A stretch of DNA of 61,861 bases from Flavobacteriales bacterium UBA1531 (GTDB lineage: Bacteria; Bacteroidota; Bacteroidia; Flavobacteriales_D; Sanyastnellaceae), in contig DCPZ01000004.1 in assembly GCA_002323795.1 (NCBI GenBank), positions 1 through 61,861 on the forward strand, read 5' to 3'. Both the position numbers and the translations under genes were made by a program. How positions within the stretch are numbered: position 1 is the first letter of the stretch; each line of letters begins with the position of its first letter. The notes beneath the pieces are model-generated. The model saw only the letters and a list, made by a program, of their open reading frames with translations. It was not told where the DNA came from and ran no database searches. Below are positions 36,140 to 44,415 of this stretch, one piece after another.

Positions 36140-36789
36140 CATTCTGTGCTTCGTAAGGAAGTTCTTAGCTCTCGAACTTTCATCATTGCATAGAACATTT
36201 CAGCTCCAATCTCCAAGGAACGCTGCTGATAGACTTGATTTTCCTCGGGTGTGCCATCGCTGACTTTGGGATCGATGTAAGGCAAGCCAAAACGAGCAGC
36301 AGCCCCTTCGACTACCGGGCAGGCCTCGTTGGCCTCTTCGCACACCATGACTGCAGCGAATCCATGCTGAGGATTCTTGGGGTGAGAGTAGCGCGTGCTC
36401 ATTGTTTCAAAGGGAGAATGAGCTGTTTGAAGTTGGACGCGATAAATGGGATTCGCGCTATCGTCAGAAGCAATGATGTCAACGCCTTGGCTGCGCAATG
36501 CATCCACAGCGCTTGGATAGAAAGCGGTGCCTTCGGTGCCTCCGCTCCATGTCTGAACATGCGCGAGATTGCAATGCCACGCAGCAGCTTGAAGCCAAAT
36601 CTGTCCCAGATGACTTCTCCTGCTGTTGTGGGTACAAATGATCATGACGTTGGCGGGGTGTGTTGTTGGTTGACGAGCAATCCAATGGGCCAATTGATTC
36701 AGAGTGTCAAGCCGATCAGATCCTATGCGTTCGGGCAATTGACCGCTCAGTTTTTCCAAGTCTTTTATGGTTTGTGATAAAAGTTTCAT
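36139..36789 (-). CDS. Low-molecular-weight phosphatase / arsenate-reductase-like protein
   Basis: 216 residues from ATG 36789; a longer frame to 36846 overlaps the preceding gene by far and is unlikely. The P-loop is ICTHNSRRSHLGQIW (C-x5-R), preceded by the strand NVMI and followed by a helix, as in LMW-PTP-fold arsenate reductases. An N-terminal helical extension (about 45 residues) is longer than in classic ArsC. Further Cys residues occur in VMVCEEANEACPVV, where thioredoxin-coupled arsenate reductases keep their resolving Cys. No ars regulator or efflux pump is near. Start overlaps the stop of tag as ATGA, so the two are translationally coupled. Confidence 0.75.
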   Translation of the reverse strand: MKLLSQTIKDLEKLSGQLPERIGSDRLDTLNQLAHWIARQPTTHPANVMIICTHNSRRSHLGQIWLQAAAWHCNLAHVQTWSGGTEGTAFYPSAVDALRSQGVDIIASDDSANPIYRVQLQTAHSPFETMSTRYSHPKNPQHGFAAVMVCEEANEACPVVEGAAARFGLPYIDPKVSDGTPEENQVYQQRSLEIGAEMFYAMMKVRELRTSLRSTE

Positions 36790-37358
36790 GGTTCTGCAGG
36801 GGCATTTGAATGGTGAGCGTGGGCAATGGCTTGGCCTATGGGGCATTCTGCAACGTGCGCTCCTTTCAGGTAGCCGGTGCTCACTAAAAATTCTCGCGTG
36901 ATCTCGCCGCCAGTGAATTTAAAGGTGTTTTTAAACAGGCGCACCCACTCTGCTAATTTCATTTTTCCCTGAAGGTCAAGCCACGATTTGAACGATCCAA
37001 AATTTGATTGAAGATTTCGGATTTGCTTCGCGTTATGAATCACTGCAGCAATCTTGAGCCGATTTCGGATGATTCCGGCGTCGCTCATCAATCGTTCAAA
37101 GTCTTTTGGTCCGTAGACCGAGATTCGCTCAATTTGGAAGTTGTCGAAGGCCTTTCTAAAGTTGTCTTGCTTGTTCAGAATCGTTGTCCATGACAATCCA
37201 GCTTGATTGATTTCTAAGATCAGCCGTCCAAAAAGTTCATCATCGGAATGAACGGGAAATCCATACTGCGTGTCATGATAATGCCGGTGAACGCTGTCTG
37301 CAGATAATGCATCCACAAAAGCGCAGTACGAGTGAGGAGGCGATGCAGTCTCAGCCAT
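36786..37358 (-). CDS. tag: DNA-3-methyladenine glycosylase I
   Basis: 190 residues, near the usual length. Family marks: an early Cys (YCAFV), HYHDTQYGFPVHSDDELFGRLILEINQAGLSW with the substrate-pocket residues, RNRLKIAAVIHNA, and the late zinc pair HVAEC (His-x3-Cys). It removes 3-methyladenine from alkylated DNA as the first step of base-excision repair. The canonical Trp in the first motif (CxW) is Phe here. Followed by the phosphatase/ArsC-like gene with a 4-bp overlap; 15 bp after the upstream Kazal protein gene on the same strand. Confidence 0.92.
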   Translation of the reverse strand: MAETASPPHSYCAFVDALSADSVHRHYHDTQYGFPVHSDDELFGRLILEINQAGLSWTTILNKQDNFRKAFDNFQIERISVYGPKDFERLMSDAGIIRNRLKIAAVIHNAKQIRNLQSNFGSFKSWLDLQGKMKLAEWVRLFKNTFKFTGGEITREFLVSTGYLKGAHVAECPIGQAIAHAHHSNAPAEP

Positions 37359-37373
37359 ATTTGTGCAGCGTGA

Positions 37374-38606
37374 TTAACATTCCTGTCCAAATGCACTGAG
37401 GAATTGCAGAAGGTCTGCAGTGGTGACAATGCCGTCTTGATTGATGTCTGCTGGGCAAGAATCCGAACAATCATCGAACACACATGTTCCGTCGTCCCAG
37501 TGTGCATCCTCATCATAATTGGTTGCGTCTGAGTACATGCATCCACCACCTGGCGTCTCAGGATCTAGAGGGCAATGCTCGGGCGGAAAAAGACAAGACC
37601 CATCTTCAAATGTGGCATTGGGATCGTAATTGCAGGCAGCGCTGTAGGTGCACCCTTCGTATTCGATGACAGGGCAGGAGAACATGCATTCATCCATGGA
37701 CTCGAACAGTGCATTTGCATAGTTGACTCCACCCACGGAAGAACCGCAACCGCTGATGTAAGTGCAGGCGCCATCCATGATTCCAATTCCAAGTACCATG
37801 TCGCAAAAGCCGAAATCAACTCCTGCGAGGTCTGTGCACGGCTCGACTTCAACCGATGAAGGCTGGACGGTCAAGGTCGCGGTCTGACTCGCGGTGTTTC
37901 CGCATTCGTCGGTGGCCATGAACGAGACGGTCACGTAAATCGTTTCTTCACACGTGATCCATGGAATGGCATCAAAGTCATTGGACCACATGACAGTGTT
38001 GCATGCATCTTGAGCTTCGGCACCGGCATAGTCGTTGGCCCAGGCAAACATCTCCATTTCTGCTTCCAAGGGGTCACTGCAGCCAATGGTCATGGCCATG
38101 GGCTCAGTGGTGATGATCGGAGGAGTCGTGTCCACCACTTCGATTAGTTGTTGCCCCTCGGTGGTGTTTCCGCTGGGGTCAATCGCTGTGAAATTTCGAA
38201 TGTAACTCACTGTACCGGAGCATGTTCCAGGAATGGATGTGGTTGTTTCGGTCAATTCTACAGATCCGCTGTTGTCACTTGCGGTCGCAGATTCAAACTC
38301 GAAATCGTCGCCACATTCAACAACGAGGTCATCCGGGATGTTGAGGGAAGGAGGGATGTTGTCTCCATTTGAGCATGGGCCAGATGTCCATGTTGTCACG
38401 CCATCCGTTACCATTGCGAAGCACGAATTATCGTAGGTCACATTGTTGCAACCACACACCGGAGCATAGATGAATGGACAAAACGCCATTGGGTCGATCA
38501 AACTTGGGTCGATGCAGTCCTCTTGTGCGTACAAATTCTGTAAGCCCAATGATGGAATCAAAATGGCGGCGAATACAAGCGTAAAAAACAGATTGCTCTT
38601 TTTCAT
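37374..38606 (-). CDS. Secreted Cys-rich protein: Kazal-like, HYR-like and dockerin-like domains
   Basis: 410 residues from ATG 38606, giving the signal peptide MKKSNLFFTLVFAAILIPS. A Kazal-like module lies about 31-78 (CPFIYAPVCGCNNVTYDNSC), the signature of serine-protease inhibitors. Two HYR/Ig-like repeats follow about 88-270 (DNSGSVELTETT, DECGNTASQTATLTV). Then come a Cys-rich stretch and two repeats of type GCTYSAACNYDPNA...DGSC. The end is a dockerin-like EF-hand motif (ADINQDGIVTTADLLQFL) with a final Cys. No T9SS type-A tail. Likely a surface or secreted protein; protease inhibition is possible but untested. Confidence 0.75.
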   Translation of the reverse strand: MKKSNLFFTLVFAAILIPSLGLQNLYAQEDCIDPSLIDPMAFCPFIYAPVCGCNNVTYDNSCFAMVTDGVTTWTSGPCSNGDNIPPSLNIPDDLVVECGDDFEFESATASDNSGSVELTETTTSIPGTCSGTVSYIRNFTAIDPSGNTTEGQQLIEVVDTTPPIITTEPMAMTIGCSDPLEAEMEMFAWANDYAGAEAQDACNTVMWSNDFDAIPWITCEETIYVTVSFMATDECGNTASQTATLTVQPSSVEVEPCTDLAGVDFGFCDMVLGIGIMDGACTYISGCGSSVGGVNYANALFESMDECMFSCPVIEYEGCTYSAACNYDPNATFEDGSCLFPPEHCPLDPETPGGGCMYSDATNYDEDAHWDDGTCVFDDCSDSCPADINQDGIVTTADLLQFLSAFGQEC

Positions 38607-38751
38607 GATTCTCGTGGAGTGGATGATGATTAAAAGTAGCTCCAAACACCTTATCTTCATTCACAGTCAAGAGTGTTTTTGCGAAATATGCTCCTGCGAA
38701 GGATCGAAATGAGGGCAGACGATTTCTTCGTTTGAGCACTAACTTTCGTCC

Positions 38752-39960
38752 ATGCGAAAGAAGATTTTATTGTTGGGCTCCGGCGAATTGGGCAAGGAGT
38801 TGGTGATCGCGTTGCAGCGATTGGGTCAGTATGTCATTGCGGTGGATGCTTATGCCGATGCGCCTGCCATGCAAGTGGCGCAGGAATTCGAAGTGATCAA
38901 TATGCTAGACGGTGATGCGTTGGATGCGATTGTAGCCAAGCATCATCCGGACATGGTGGTGCCGGAAGTGGAATCCATTCGGACTGAGCGGTTTTACGAT
39001 TACGAAGCAAAAGGCATTCAGGTTGTGCCATCGGCGCGTGCCGCGAACTTTACGATGAACCGCCAAGCCATTCGGGATTTGGCAGCGCAAGAATTGGGGT
39101 TGAAAACAGCGCCATATCGTTACGCTACTTCGTTTGAATCGCTCAAAGAGGGAGTAGAGGCGGTGGGCATGCCATGCGTTGTGAAACCATTGATGTCGAG
39201 TTCTGGGAAGGGCCAATCCGTTATTCGCACAGAAACAGACATCGAAAGAGCTTGGCAATACGCCCTTGACGGTTCTCGGGGTGATTTGGCGGAAGTGATC
39301 GTGGAATCTTTCATTGACTTCGATTACGAAATCACCCTGCTTACGTTGACCCAGGTCAATGGGAAAACCTTGTTTTGTCCGCCCATTGGCCATCGGCAAG
39401 AACGAGGTGATTATCAAGAAAGCTGGCAACCGGCAGCTATGGAATCTATGGAATTGAAAGAAGCGCAGGATATGGCGTCAGCCGTAACCGCTTCACTCGG
39501 TGGAAATGGCATTTGGGGCGTTGAATTTTTCATCAAACGAGCCACATCAGATGCGCCGGCTACCGTTTATTTCTCGGAACTTTCTCCTCGTCCGCATGAC
39601 ACTGGCATGGTGACGTTGGGGCACACGCAGAACTTCTCTGAATTTGAATTGCATGCTCGGGCAATTTTGGGTTTGCCGGTTCATACCATTGAACACCTTC
39701 GCAACGGAGCCAGTGCTGTTGTATTGGCTCCGGCAGATGCCCAATCAACTTCGTCGGCATCTTCAAAGCCACCGAGTTTCTCTGGCCTCGAGGCTGCATC
39801 TCTCCTGCCAGATACCGATTTCCGCATATTTGGAAAACCGTCTGTCCGTCCATTTCGCCGCATGGCCGTGGCGTTTTCGTTTGGTCAAAAGGACGCCAAT
39901 GTGAAGGACCTTGTAACCAAGGCCAAAGAGGTGGCGGATTTAATCCAAATAGAGTCATAG
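38752..39960 (+). CDS. purT: Formate-dependent phosphoribosylglycinamide formyltransferase
   Basis: 402 residues, standard length. ATP-grasp enzyme of purine synthesis using formate and ATP to formylate GAR. Marks: KILLLGSGELGKELVIALQR at the N-terminus, EVESIRTERFYDYE, NRQAIRDLAAQELGLKTAPY, CVVKPLMSSSGKGQSVI at the ATP loop, VEFFIKR and YFSELSPRPHDTGMVTL near 280-295, HARAILGLP. Stand-alone gene. TAACTTTC just before the start may be part of its promoter. No oddities. Confidence 0.95.
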   Translation: MRKKILLLGSGELGKELVIALQRLGQYVIAVDAYADAPAMQVAQEFEVINMLDGDALDAIVAKHHPDMVVPEVESIRTERFYDYEAKGIQVVPSARAANFTMNRQAIRDLAAQELGLKTAPYRYATSFESLKEGVEAVGMPCVVKPLMSSSGKGQSVIRTETDIERAWQYALDGSRGDLAEVIVESFIDFDYEITLLTLTQVNGKTLFCPPIGHRQERGDYQESWQPAAMESMELKEAQDMASAVTASLGGNGIWGVEFFIKRATSDAPATVYFSELSPRPHDTGMVTLGHTQNFSEFELHARAILGLPVHTIEHLRNGASAVVLAPADAQSTSSASSKPPSFSGLEAASLLPDTDFRIFGKPSVRPFRRMAVAFSFGQKDANVKDLVTKAKEVADLIQIES

Positions 39961-39970
39961 CCTCTCATTT

Positions 39971-40006
39971 TTTGGGATAAACATTTAATTCATTCGTTTA
40001 TTTTTG
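39971..40006 (+). promoter_or_regulatory. Candidate promoter of the nitric oxide synthase gene
   Basis: TTTG (39971-39974) and TATTTTTG (39999-40006) with a 24-bp spacer, slightly longer than usual. ATG 40025 follows after 18 bp. The position makes the upstream TTG at 40004 an unlikely start. Confidence 0.45.
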
Positions 40007-40024
40007 CAGCAGAATAAAACCGAA

Positions 40025-41218
40025 ATGGTCGATTCGCAGGATGCTCCGCCAATAAATAACTTATTCTCTGAAGCCAAGGCCTTCATTGCTTGCATGGAGG
40101 CAGATTCCATTGCAAACCGCATGCTTGACGCTGAAGGTGGAAGCGAGGTGCGGTTGAATGCGATTGCCCAAGAAATAGAAAGGTCTGGAACATACACGCA
40201 CACACCAAAGGAATTGCAATTTGGGGCGCGATTGGCATGGCGCAATAGCAACCGGTGCATCGGACGTCACTTGTGGCGTTCCCTTGAAGTTCGCGATTTT
40301 CGTGATGCACATGCCGCAACCAACCCAACGGATGCTGTAAACGGGGCACTTCAAAGTCACCTGAATGATGCCTTCAATGCCGGTCGCATCAAAAGCATTA
40401 TCAGTGTTTTTGCGCCCCGACGACCGGATGGCTCAGACGCACTGCGCATGGCGAATCATCAGTTGACGCGATACGCTGGATTTCGAATGGCTGATGACAC
40501 GGTGCTCGGTGATCCGCATTCTGTGGAGCTGACTGATCAATGCATTGAATACGGCTGGTCGCCAGCGCATCGAACACAGTTTACCCCTTTGCCTTGGCAG
40601 TTCATCATCGAAGGCGAGCGAACTCCGATCATGGATGTGTTTGAAGAACAACCGGATTTGTTTCAAGAAGTCCATTTGACCCATCCAGATATTCCTGAAT
40701 TTCGGTCCTTGAATCTGAAGTGGTACGCCGTGCCTTTGCTGTCAGATATGGCCATGAAGATTGGAGGCATTGTCTATCCATTCGCTCCTTTCAATGGGTT
40801 TTACATGGGAACGGAAATTGGTGCACGCAACCTTTCAGATAAAGATCGTTACAATGCATTACCGGCGGTGGCAAAGGTCATGGGGATGGACACATCATCC
40901 AATCGCTCGCTTTGGCTGGATCGTGCGCTGGTAGAACTGAATCGGGCCGTTTTGTACAGTTTTGACCTAGCGGGCATTACAATTGGTGATCACCACACAT
41001 TGGGCGAGCAGTTTGAAGCTTTTTGCCAGGCAGAATCAAGAAAGAATAGAGAGGTAAAGGGTGACTGGTCGTGGCTTGTTCCACCAATGTCAGGATCATT
41101 GACGCCGCAATTTCATCGTTCCTACGACAATGAAGTCGTAAGGCACACCAATTTCTTCTACCAAGAACCGAACGCACCAAAAAAGAATAAAGCCAGTGGA
41201 TGTCCGTTTCATTTGTAG
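40025..41218 (+). CDS. nos: Bacterial nitric oxide synthase, oxygenase domain only
   Basis: 397 residues from ATG 40025. The haem-thiolate motif AWRNSNRCIGR carries Cys78. The fold signature continues with the pterin/substrate segment (RYAGFR), WYAVPLLSDM, FAPFNGFYMGTEIGARNL with the Arg-binding Glu, and the FDLAGITIGDHHTLGEQFEAF helix. Bacterial NOS lacks a reductase domain and borrows electrons from general flavodoxin or ferredoxin reductases; none is encoded nearby. It makes NO and citrulline from arginine; roles in oxidative-stress and antibiotic tolerance are known in Bacillus-type enzymes. It is somewhat longer than the usual ~360 residues and ends KASGCPFHL, an unusual Cys-Pro tail. 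34 bp before rmuC, perhaps co-transcribed. Confidence 0.93.
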   Translation: MVDSQDAPPINNLFSEAKAFIACMEADSIANRMLDAEGGSEVRLNAIAQEIERSGTYTHTPKELQFGARLAWRNSNRCIGRHLWRSLEVRDFRDAHAATNPTDAVNGALQSHLNDAFNAGRIKSIISVFAPRRPDGSDALRMANHQLTRYAGFRMADDTVLGDPHSVELTDQCIEYGWSPAHRTQFTPLPWQFIIEGERTPIMDVFEEQPDLFQEVHLTHPDIPEFRSLNLKWYAVPLLSDMAMKIGGIVYPFAPFNGFYMGTEIGARNLSDKDRYNALPAVAKVMGMDTSSNRSLWLDRALVELNRAVLYSFDLAGITIGDHHTLGEQFEAFCQAESRKNREVKGDWSWLVPPMSGSLTPQFHRSYDNEVVRHTNFFYQEPNAPKKNKASGCPFHL

Positions 41219-41252
41219 TTTTGATTGAATCCTTTCATCCAATTCCTTTTTG

Positions 41253-42590
41253 ATGCTCATTGCTTTTGCTGCTGTTGCTGCCCTAGGCGCCGTTGTTTCT
41301 TGTCTCTTGCTATTGACTATGCGAGGGAAAATGGGAGGAGGCGATTCCATCTCAGAAGAGAGGTTGACGAATTTGGCGGAATCCATGCGCGATGAGTTTG
41401 CACGCAACCGAAAAGAATCGGCAGAGCAAGGTCAAGCTCAAAGAGAGGAGCAACGAAAATTACAGGAAGTCTTTGAGAAGAAAATGGAGGAAAACGCAAA
41501 GGATCAGTCGGGCGTTTTACGGCAACAATTTGGTGATCTTCTGAAGCAGCTTGAAACCCAGAATAAACAGTCACTCGAAGCCCTGAAAGATGTGCGCGGT
41601 GCCGTCGAAAAACAATTGAACGACATTCGGGAAGACAACGGCAAGCGTTTGGAAGAGATGCGAAAGACGGTCGATGAGAAACTACAAGACACGTTAGAAA
41701 AGCGATTGGGTGAAAGCTTCAAAATTGTGAGCGAGCGCTTGGAACTCGTGCACAAGGGGCTGGGAGAGATGCAAACGCTGGCAAGTGGTGTGGGCGATTT
41801 GAAAAAGGTCCTGAGCAATGTTAAAACCAAGGGAATCCTTGGAGAGTACCAATTGGGGAACATCATCGAACAGCTCCTTCCTTTGGAGCAATACGAAGAA
41901 AACATCGCCACTCGCCCTGGCAGCAGTGAACGGGTGGAGTTTGCCATTCGCATGCCAGGCAATTCGGATGACGATAGCGTCTGGTTACCCATTGATTCGA
42001 AGTTTCCGTTGCAGGGGTATGAAAACCTGTTGAATGCCCGGGAATCTGGAGATTTGGAGGGAATTGTGTCGGCTGAGAAGGCGTTGACATCTACGATTGA
42101 AAAATTCGCCAAGGATATCTCAGAGAAATACATCGAGGCGCCGCATACGACAGACTTTGGTATCATGTTCCTGCCCATTGAGAGCTTGTACGCTGAAGTT
42201 CTTCGTCATCCGGGATTGTTTGAAACATTGCAGCGCAAGCACCGGATCACCATTACGGGGCCGACCACGATGTCTGCGCTTCTCAATAGTTTGCAGATGG
42301 GATTCCGTACCCTAGCAGTGACGAAACGAAGCAGCGAAGTTTGGAAGATTTTGGAAGCGGTGAAGACGGAGTTCGGTAAGTTTTCGAGCAAGCTTGAGCT
42401 CGTCGACAAGCAGCTTTCTACTGCCAAGCGCTCACTCGAAGACTTACGCAATACCCGTACCAACGTCATGGAGAGTAAGCTTCGGAAAGTGGGGACCCTT
42501 GATCACGACGAGAGTGATCGGTTGTTGGATTTGCCTTCTGAAGAAGAAGACTTAAGAGATGTTTATGATTCCGATCGAGACATTGATTGA
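41253..42590 (+). CDS. rmuC: DNA recombination protein RmuC
   Basis: 445 residues from ATG 41253. Residues 2-23 are a membrane anchor (AFAAVAALGAVVSCLLLL). About 35-175 is a charged coiled coil (EEQRKLQEVFEKKMEENA). The conserved RmuC domain follows about 190-390: GVGDLKKVLSNVKTKGILGEYQL, GNIIEQLLP, VWLPIDSKFPLQGYENL, HTTDFGIMFLPIESLYAEVL and ITGPTTMSALLNSLQMGFRTL. RmuC limits recombination at inverted repeats and is nuclease-like. Length and order are as usual for the family. Confidence 0.95.
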   Translation: MLIAFAAVAALGAVVSCLLLLTMRGKMGGGDSISEERLTNLAESMRDEFARNRKESAEQGQAQREEQRKLQEVFEKKMEENAKDQSGVLRQQFGDLLKQLETQNKQSLEALKDVRGAVEKQLNDIREDNGKRLEEMRKTVDEKLQDTLEKRLGESFKIVSERLELVHKGLGEMQTLASGVGDLKKVLSNVKTKGILGEYQLGNIIEQLLPLEQYEENIATRPGSSERVEFAIRMPGNSDDDSVWLPIDSKFPLQGYENLLNARESGDLEGIVSAEKALTSTIEKFAKDISEKYIEAPHTTDFGIMFLPIESLYAEVLRHPGLFETLQRKHRITITGPTTMSALLNSLQMGFRTLAVTKRSSEVWKILEAVKTEFGKFSSKLELVDKQLSTAKRSLEDLRNTRTNVMESKLRKVGTLDHDESDRLLDLPSEEEDLRDVYDSDRDID

Positions 42591-42648
42591 GGCCTCTGTG
42601 AGGAATTGGTTTGGCAGCCTGTGTTTTTGAGTTTGAACACGAGGGATG

Positions 42649-44172
42649 TCATTCGAGGTTGCGCACCACCTTGTAGGTGGGATCATCGAAATGGTTCACT
42701 TCGATGATGGACTCTGCCTTATCAATCAAAGCTCGGCAGTCTTCGCTCAAGAATCGGATGTGGACGGTCTTTCCTACCTCTGCGTAGCGTGCCGTTAATT
42801 TGTTCAACGCCTCAATGGCAGACATATCCACAATGCGGCTCTCTTTGAAATCCAGCACCACATGCTCAGGGTCTCCCAGGATGTCGAATTTGTCGGCGAA
42901 TACGGTCGTAGATCCAAAAAACAGCGGCCCGTAAAGTTCATAGTGTTTCCAGCCTTTTTCATCCACTCGCTTTCGTGCACGAATTCGGACGGCATTGTCC
43001 CAGGCAAAGACCAATGCGGCAACAACGACGCCGATAAAGACAGCCAAAGCAAGATTATGCATGAAGGCTGTGACAAGTGTTACCAATACCATGATGAACA
43101 CGTCGGATGTGGGCATGCGACGGAATGTGCGTAAGGATGCCCACTCGAAGGTTCCGATGGCGACCATGATCATTAGGCCCGTGAGCGCAGCCATGGGAAG
43201 CTTTTCAATGAGTGGTGCCCCAAATAGGATGAATATGAGCAGCATGACCGAAGCTACGATTCCGCTCAGGCGGGCTCTCGCTCCAGAGCTGACGTTGATG
43301 AGACTTTGTCCAATCATGGCACATCCGCCCATTCCACTGAATAAGCCGCTCATGATATTGGCTGCTCCTTGCGCTACGCATTCGCGATTGCCATGTCCTC
43401 GAGTGCCAGTGATTTCATCTAGAATGTTCAGGGTCAATAGGCTCTCGATCAATCCAACGCCGGCGACAATTGCAGCATAGGGGAAAATGATGGTGAGTGT
43501 TTCCAGGGTAAATGGCACTACCGGAATGTGAAATGGCGGAAATCCACCTTTGATGGATGCCAGGTCACCCACCGTTTTGGTGTCAAGACCCAGCAGGGTA
43601 ACCAACCCAAAAACCACTGCAATAGCGGTCAAACCGCCAGGTACTTTTTTGGTGAGTTTGGGCAAAAAGGCTATAATGGCCATGGAGATCAGTGTGAGGC
43701 CAACAAAAATCCCCAAAGAATCTCCCGTGAGCCAATCACCGCTTTCGTCCTTGAATTGACTGATTTGGCTGCCACCAATGATGATGGCTAGACCGTTTAC
43801 GAATCCAAAGATTACGGGCTGAGGAACCAGGCGCATCAGTTTTCCCAATTTGAGGAACCCTGCTGCCAGTTGTATAATTCCAGCTAAAATGACCGTGGCA
43901 AAGATGTATTCAGGACCCTCGAGCAAAGCGAGGGAGGCAATCACCACCGCTATTGCGCCCGTTGCCCCACTGATCATACCGGGCCGGCCTCCTAAAACGC
44001 TGGCAACGAGCCCCACCATAAAGGCTGCGTAGAGTCCAGTCAAAGGGCTCAGGCCTGCAATGAGCGCAAAGGCTACCGCTTCTGGAATCAAAGCCATCGC
44101 AACGGTAAGTCCACTCAGTACTTCGAGGCGGTAGTCGACGGTTTGTCGAAAGTCAAAAAGGGCAAGTCTCAT
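42649..44172 (-). CDS. SulP-family inorganic anion transporter with STAS domain
   Basis: 507 residues from ATG 44172 (a TTG at 44202 would overlap the promoter). About 10-12 membrane segments lie in 1-390, with the SulP signature AVAFALIAGLSPLTGLYAAFM and GMISGATGAIAVVI. A STAS domain follows about 400-505 (HVVLDFKESRIVDMSAIEALNKL). SulP proteins move sulfate, bicarbonate or other anions with Na+ or H+. With no carbonic anhydrase or cys genes near, the substrate is open; bicarbonate uptake is common in marine bacteria. Convergent with rmuC. Confidence 0.92.
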   Translation of the reverse strand: MRLALFDFRQTVDYRLEVLSGLTVAMALIPEAVAFALIAGLSPLTGLYAAFMVGLVASVLGGRPGMISGATGAIAVVIASLALLEGPEYIFATVILAGIIQLAAGFLKLGKLMRLVPQPVIFGFVNGLAIIIGGSQISQFKDESGDWLTGDSLGIFVGLTLISMAIIAFLPKLTKKVPGGLTAIAVVFGLVTLLGLDTKTVGDLASIKGGFPPFHIPVVPFTLETLTIIFPYAAIVAGVGLIESLLTLNILDEITGTRGHGNRECVAQGAANIMSGLFSGMGGCAMIGQSLINVSSGARARLSGIVASVMLLIFILFGAPLIEKLPMAALTGLMIMVAIGTFEWASLRTFRRMPTSDVFIMVLVTLVTAFMHNLALAVFIGVVVAALVFAWDNAVRIRARKRVDEKGWKHYELYGPLFFGSTTVFADKFDILGDPEHVVLDFKESRIVDMSAIEALNKLTARYAEVGKTVHIRFLSEDCRALIDKAESIIEVNHFDDPTYKVVRNLE

Positions 44173-44199
44173 GGCTGTTTTTAGGTCTGAAAAAAGGCG

Positions 44200-44226
44200 C
44201 AAAGATACCGGCTCTTTGCCTTCAAA
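44200..44226 (-). promoter_or_regulatory. Candidate promoter of the SulP gene
   Basis: On the minus strand TTTG (44226-44223), 15-bp spacer, TATCTTTG (44207-44200), 27 bp upstream of ATG 44172. The -7 box is a perfect TAnnTTTG; the spacer is short. Confidence 0.45.
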
Positions 44227-44244
44227 AAACCACGGTTCCGGACC

Positions 44245-44400
44245 ATGATTTTGACTTTAGAATGCACGGCAGACGCGTTGGCTCGCTTATTGCGCTCCAG
44301 TGCTCAAAGTAATGATGGTAAAGGAACCGTTCTAAAGACTCCAAGTGGATACGATTTGATTCATTTATTGATCAAATCGAGACCTGCCAGATGGTTTTAA
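44245..44400 (+). CDS. Possible small protein (51 aa)
   Basis: ATG 44245 to TAA 44400 encodes MILTLECTADALARLLRSSA, then a polar middle (SNDGKGTVLKTPSG) and a hydrophobic/basic end (LIHLLIKSRPARWF). The composition is protein-like with an amphipathic helix at each end. It occupies the 243-bp gap between the divergent SulP start and the stop of the anti-sigma gene, and starts 19 bp beyond the SulP promoter on the other strand. No family recognised. Confidence 0.3.
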   Translation: MILTLECTADALARLLRSSAQSNDGKGTVLKTPSGYDLIHLLIKSRPARWF

Positions 44401-44415
44401 CATGTGTTGTCCCTG

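Noticed and set aside
36139..36789. Arsenic-resistance operon
   Set aside because: Only an ArsC-like fold is present; no arsR, acr3, arsB or related gene adjoins it.
39971..40024. TTG at 40004 as start of the NOS gene
   Set aside because: It lies inside the likely -7 box; ATG 40025 is better placed.
41504..42178. Long minus-strand open frame (224 codons) inside rmuC
   Set aside because: Ser/Arg/Cys-rich shadow of a well-supported gene.
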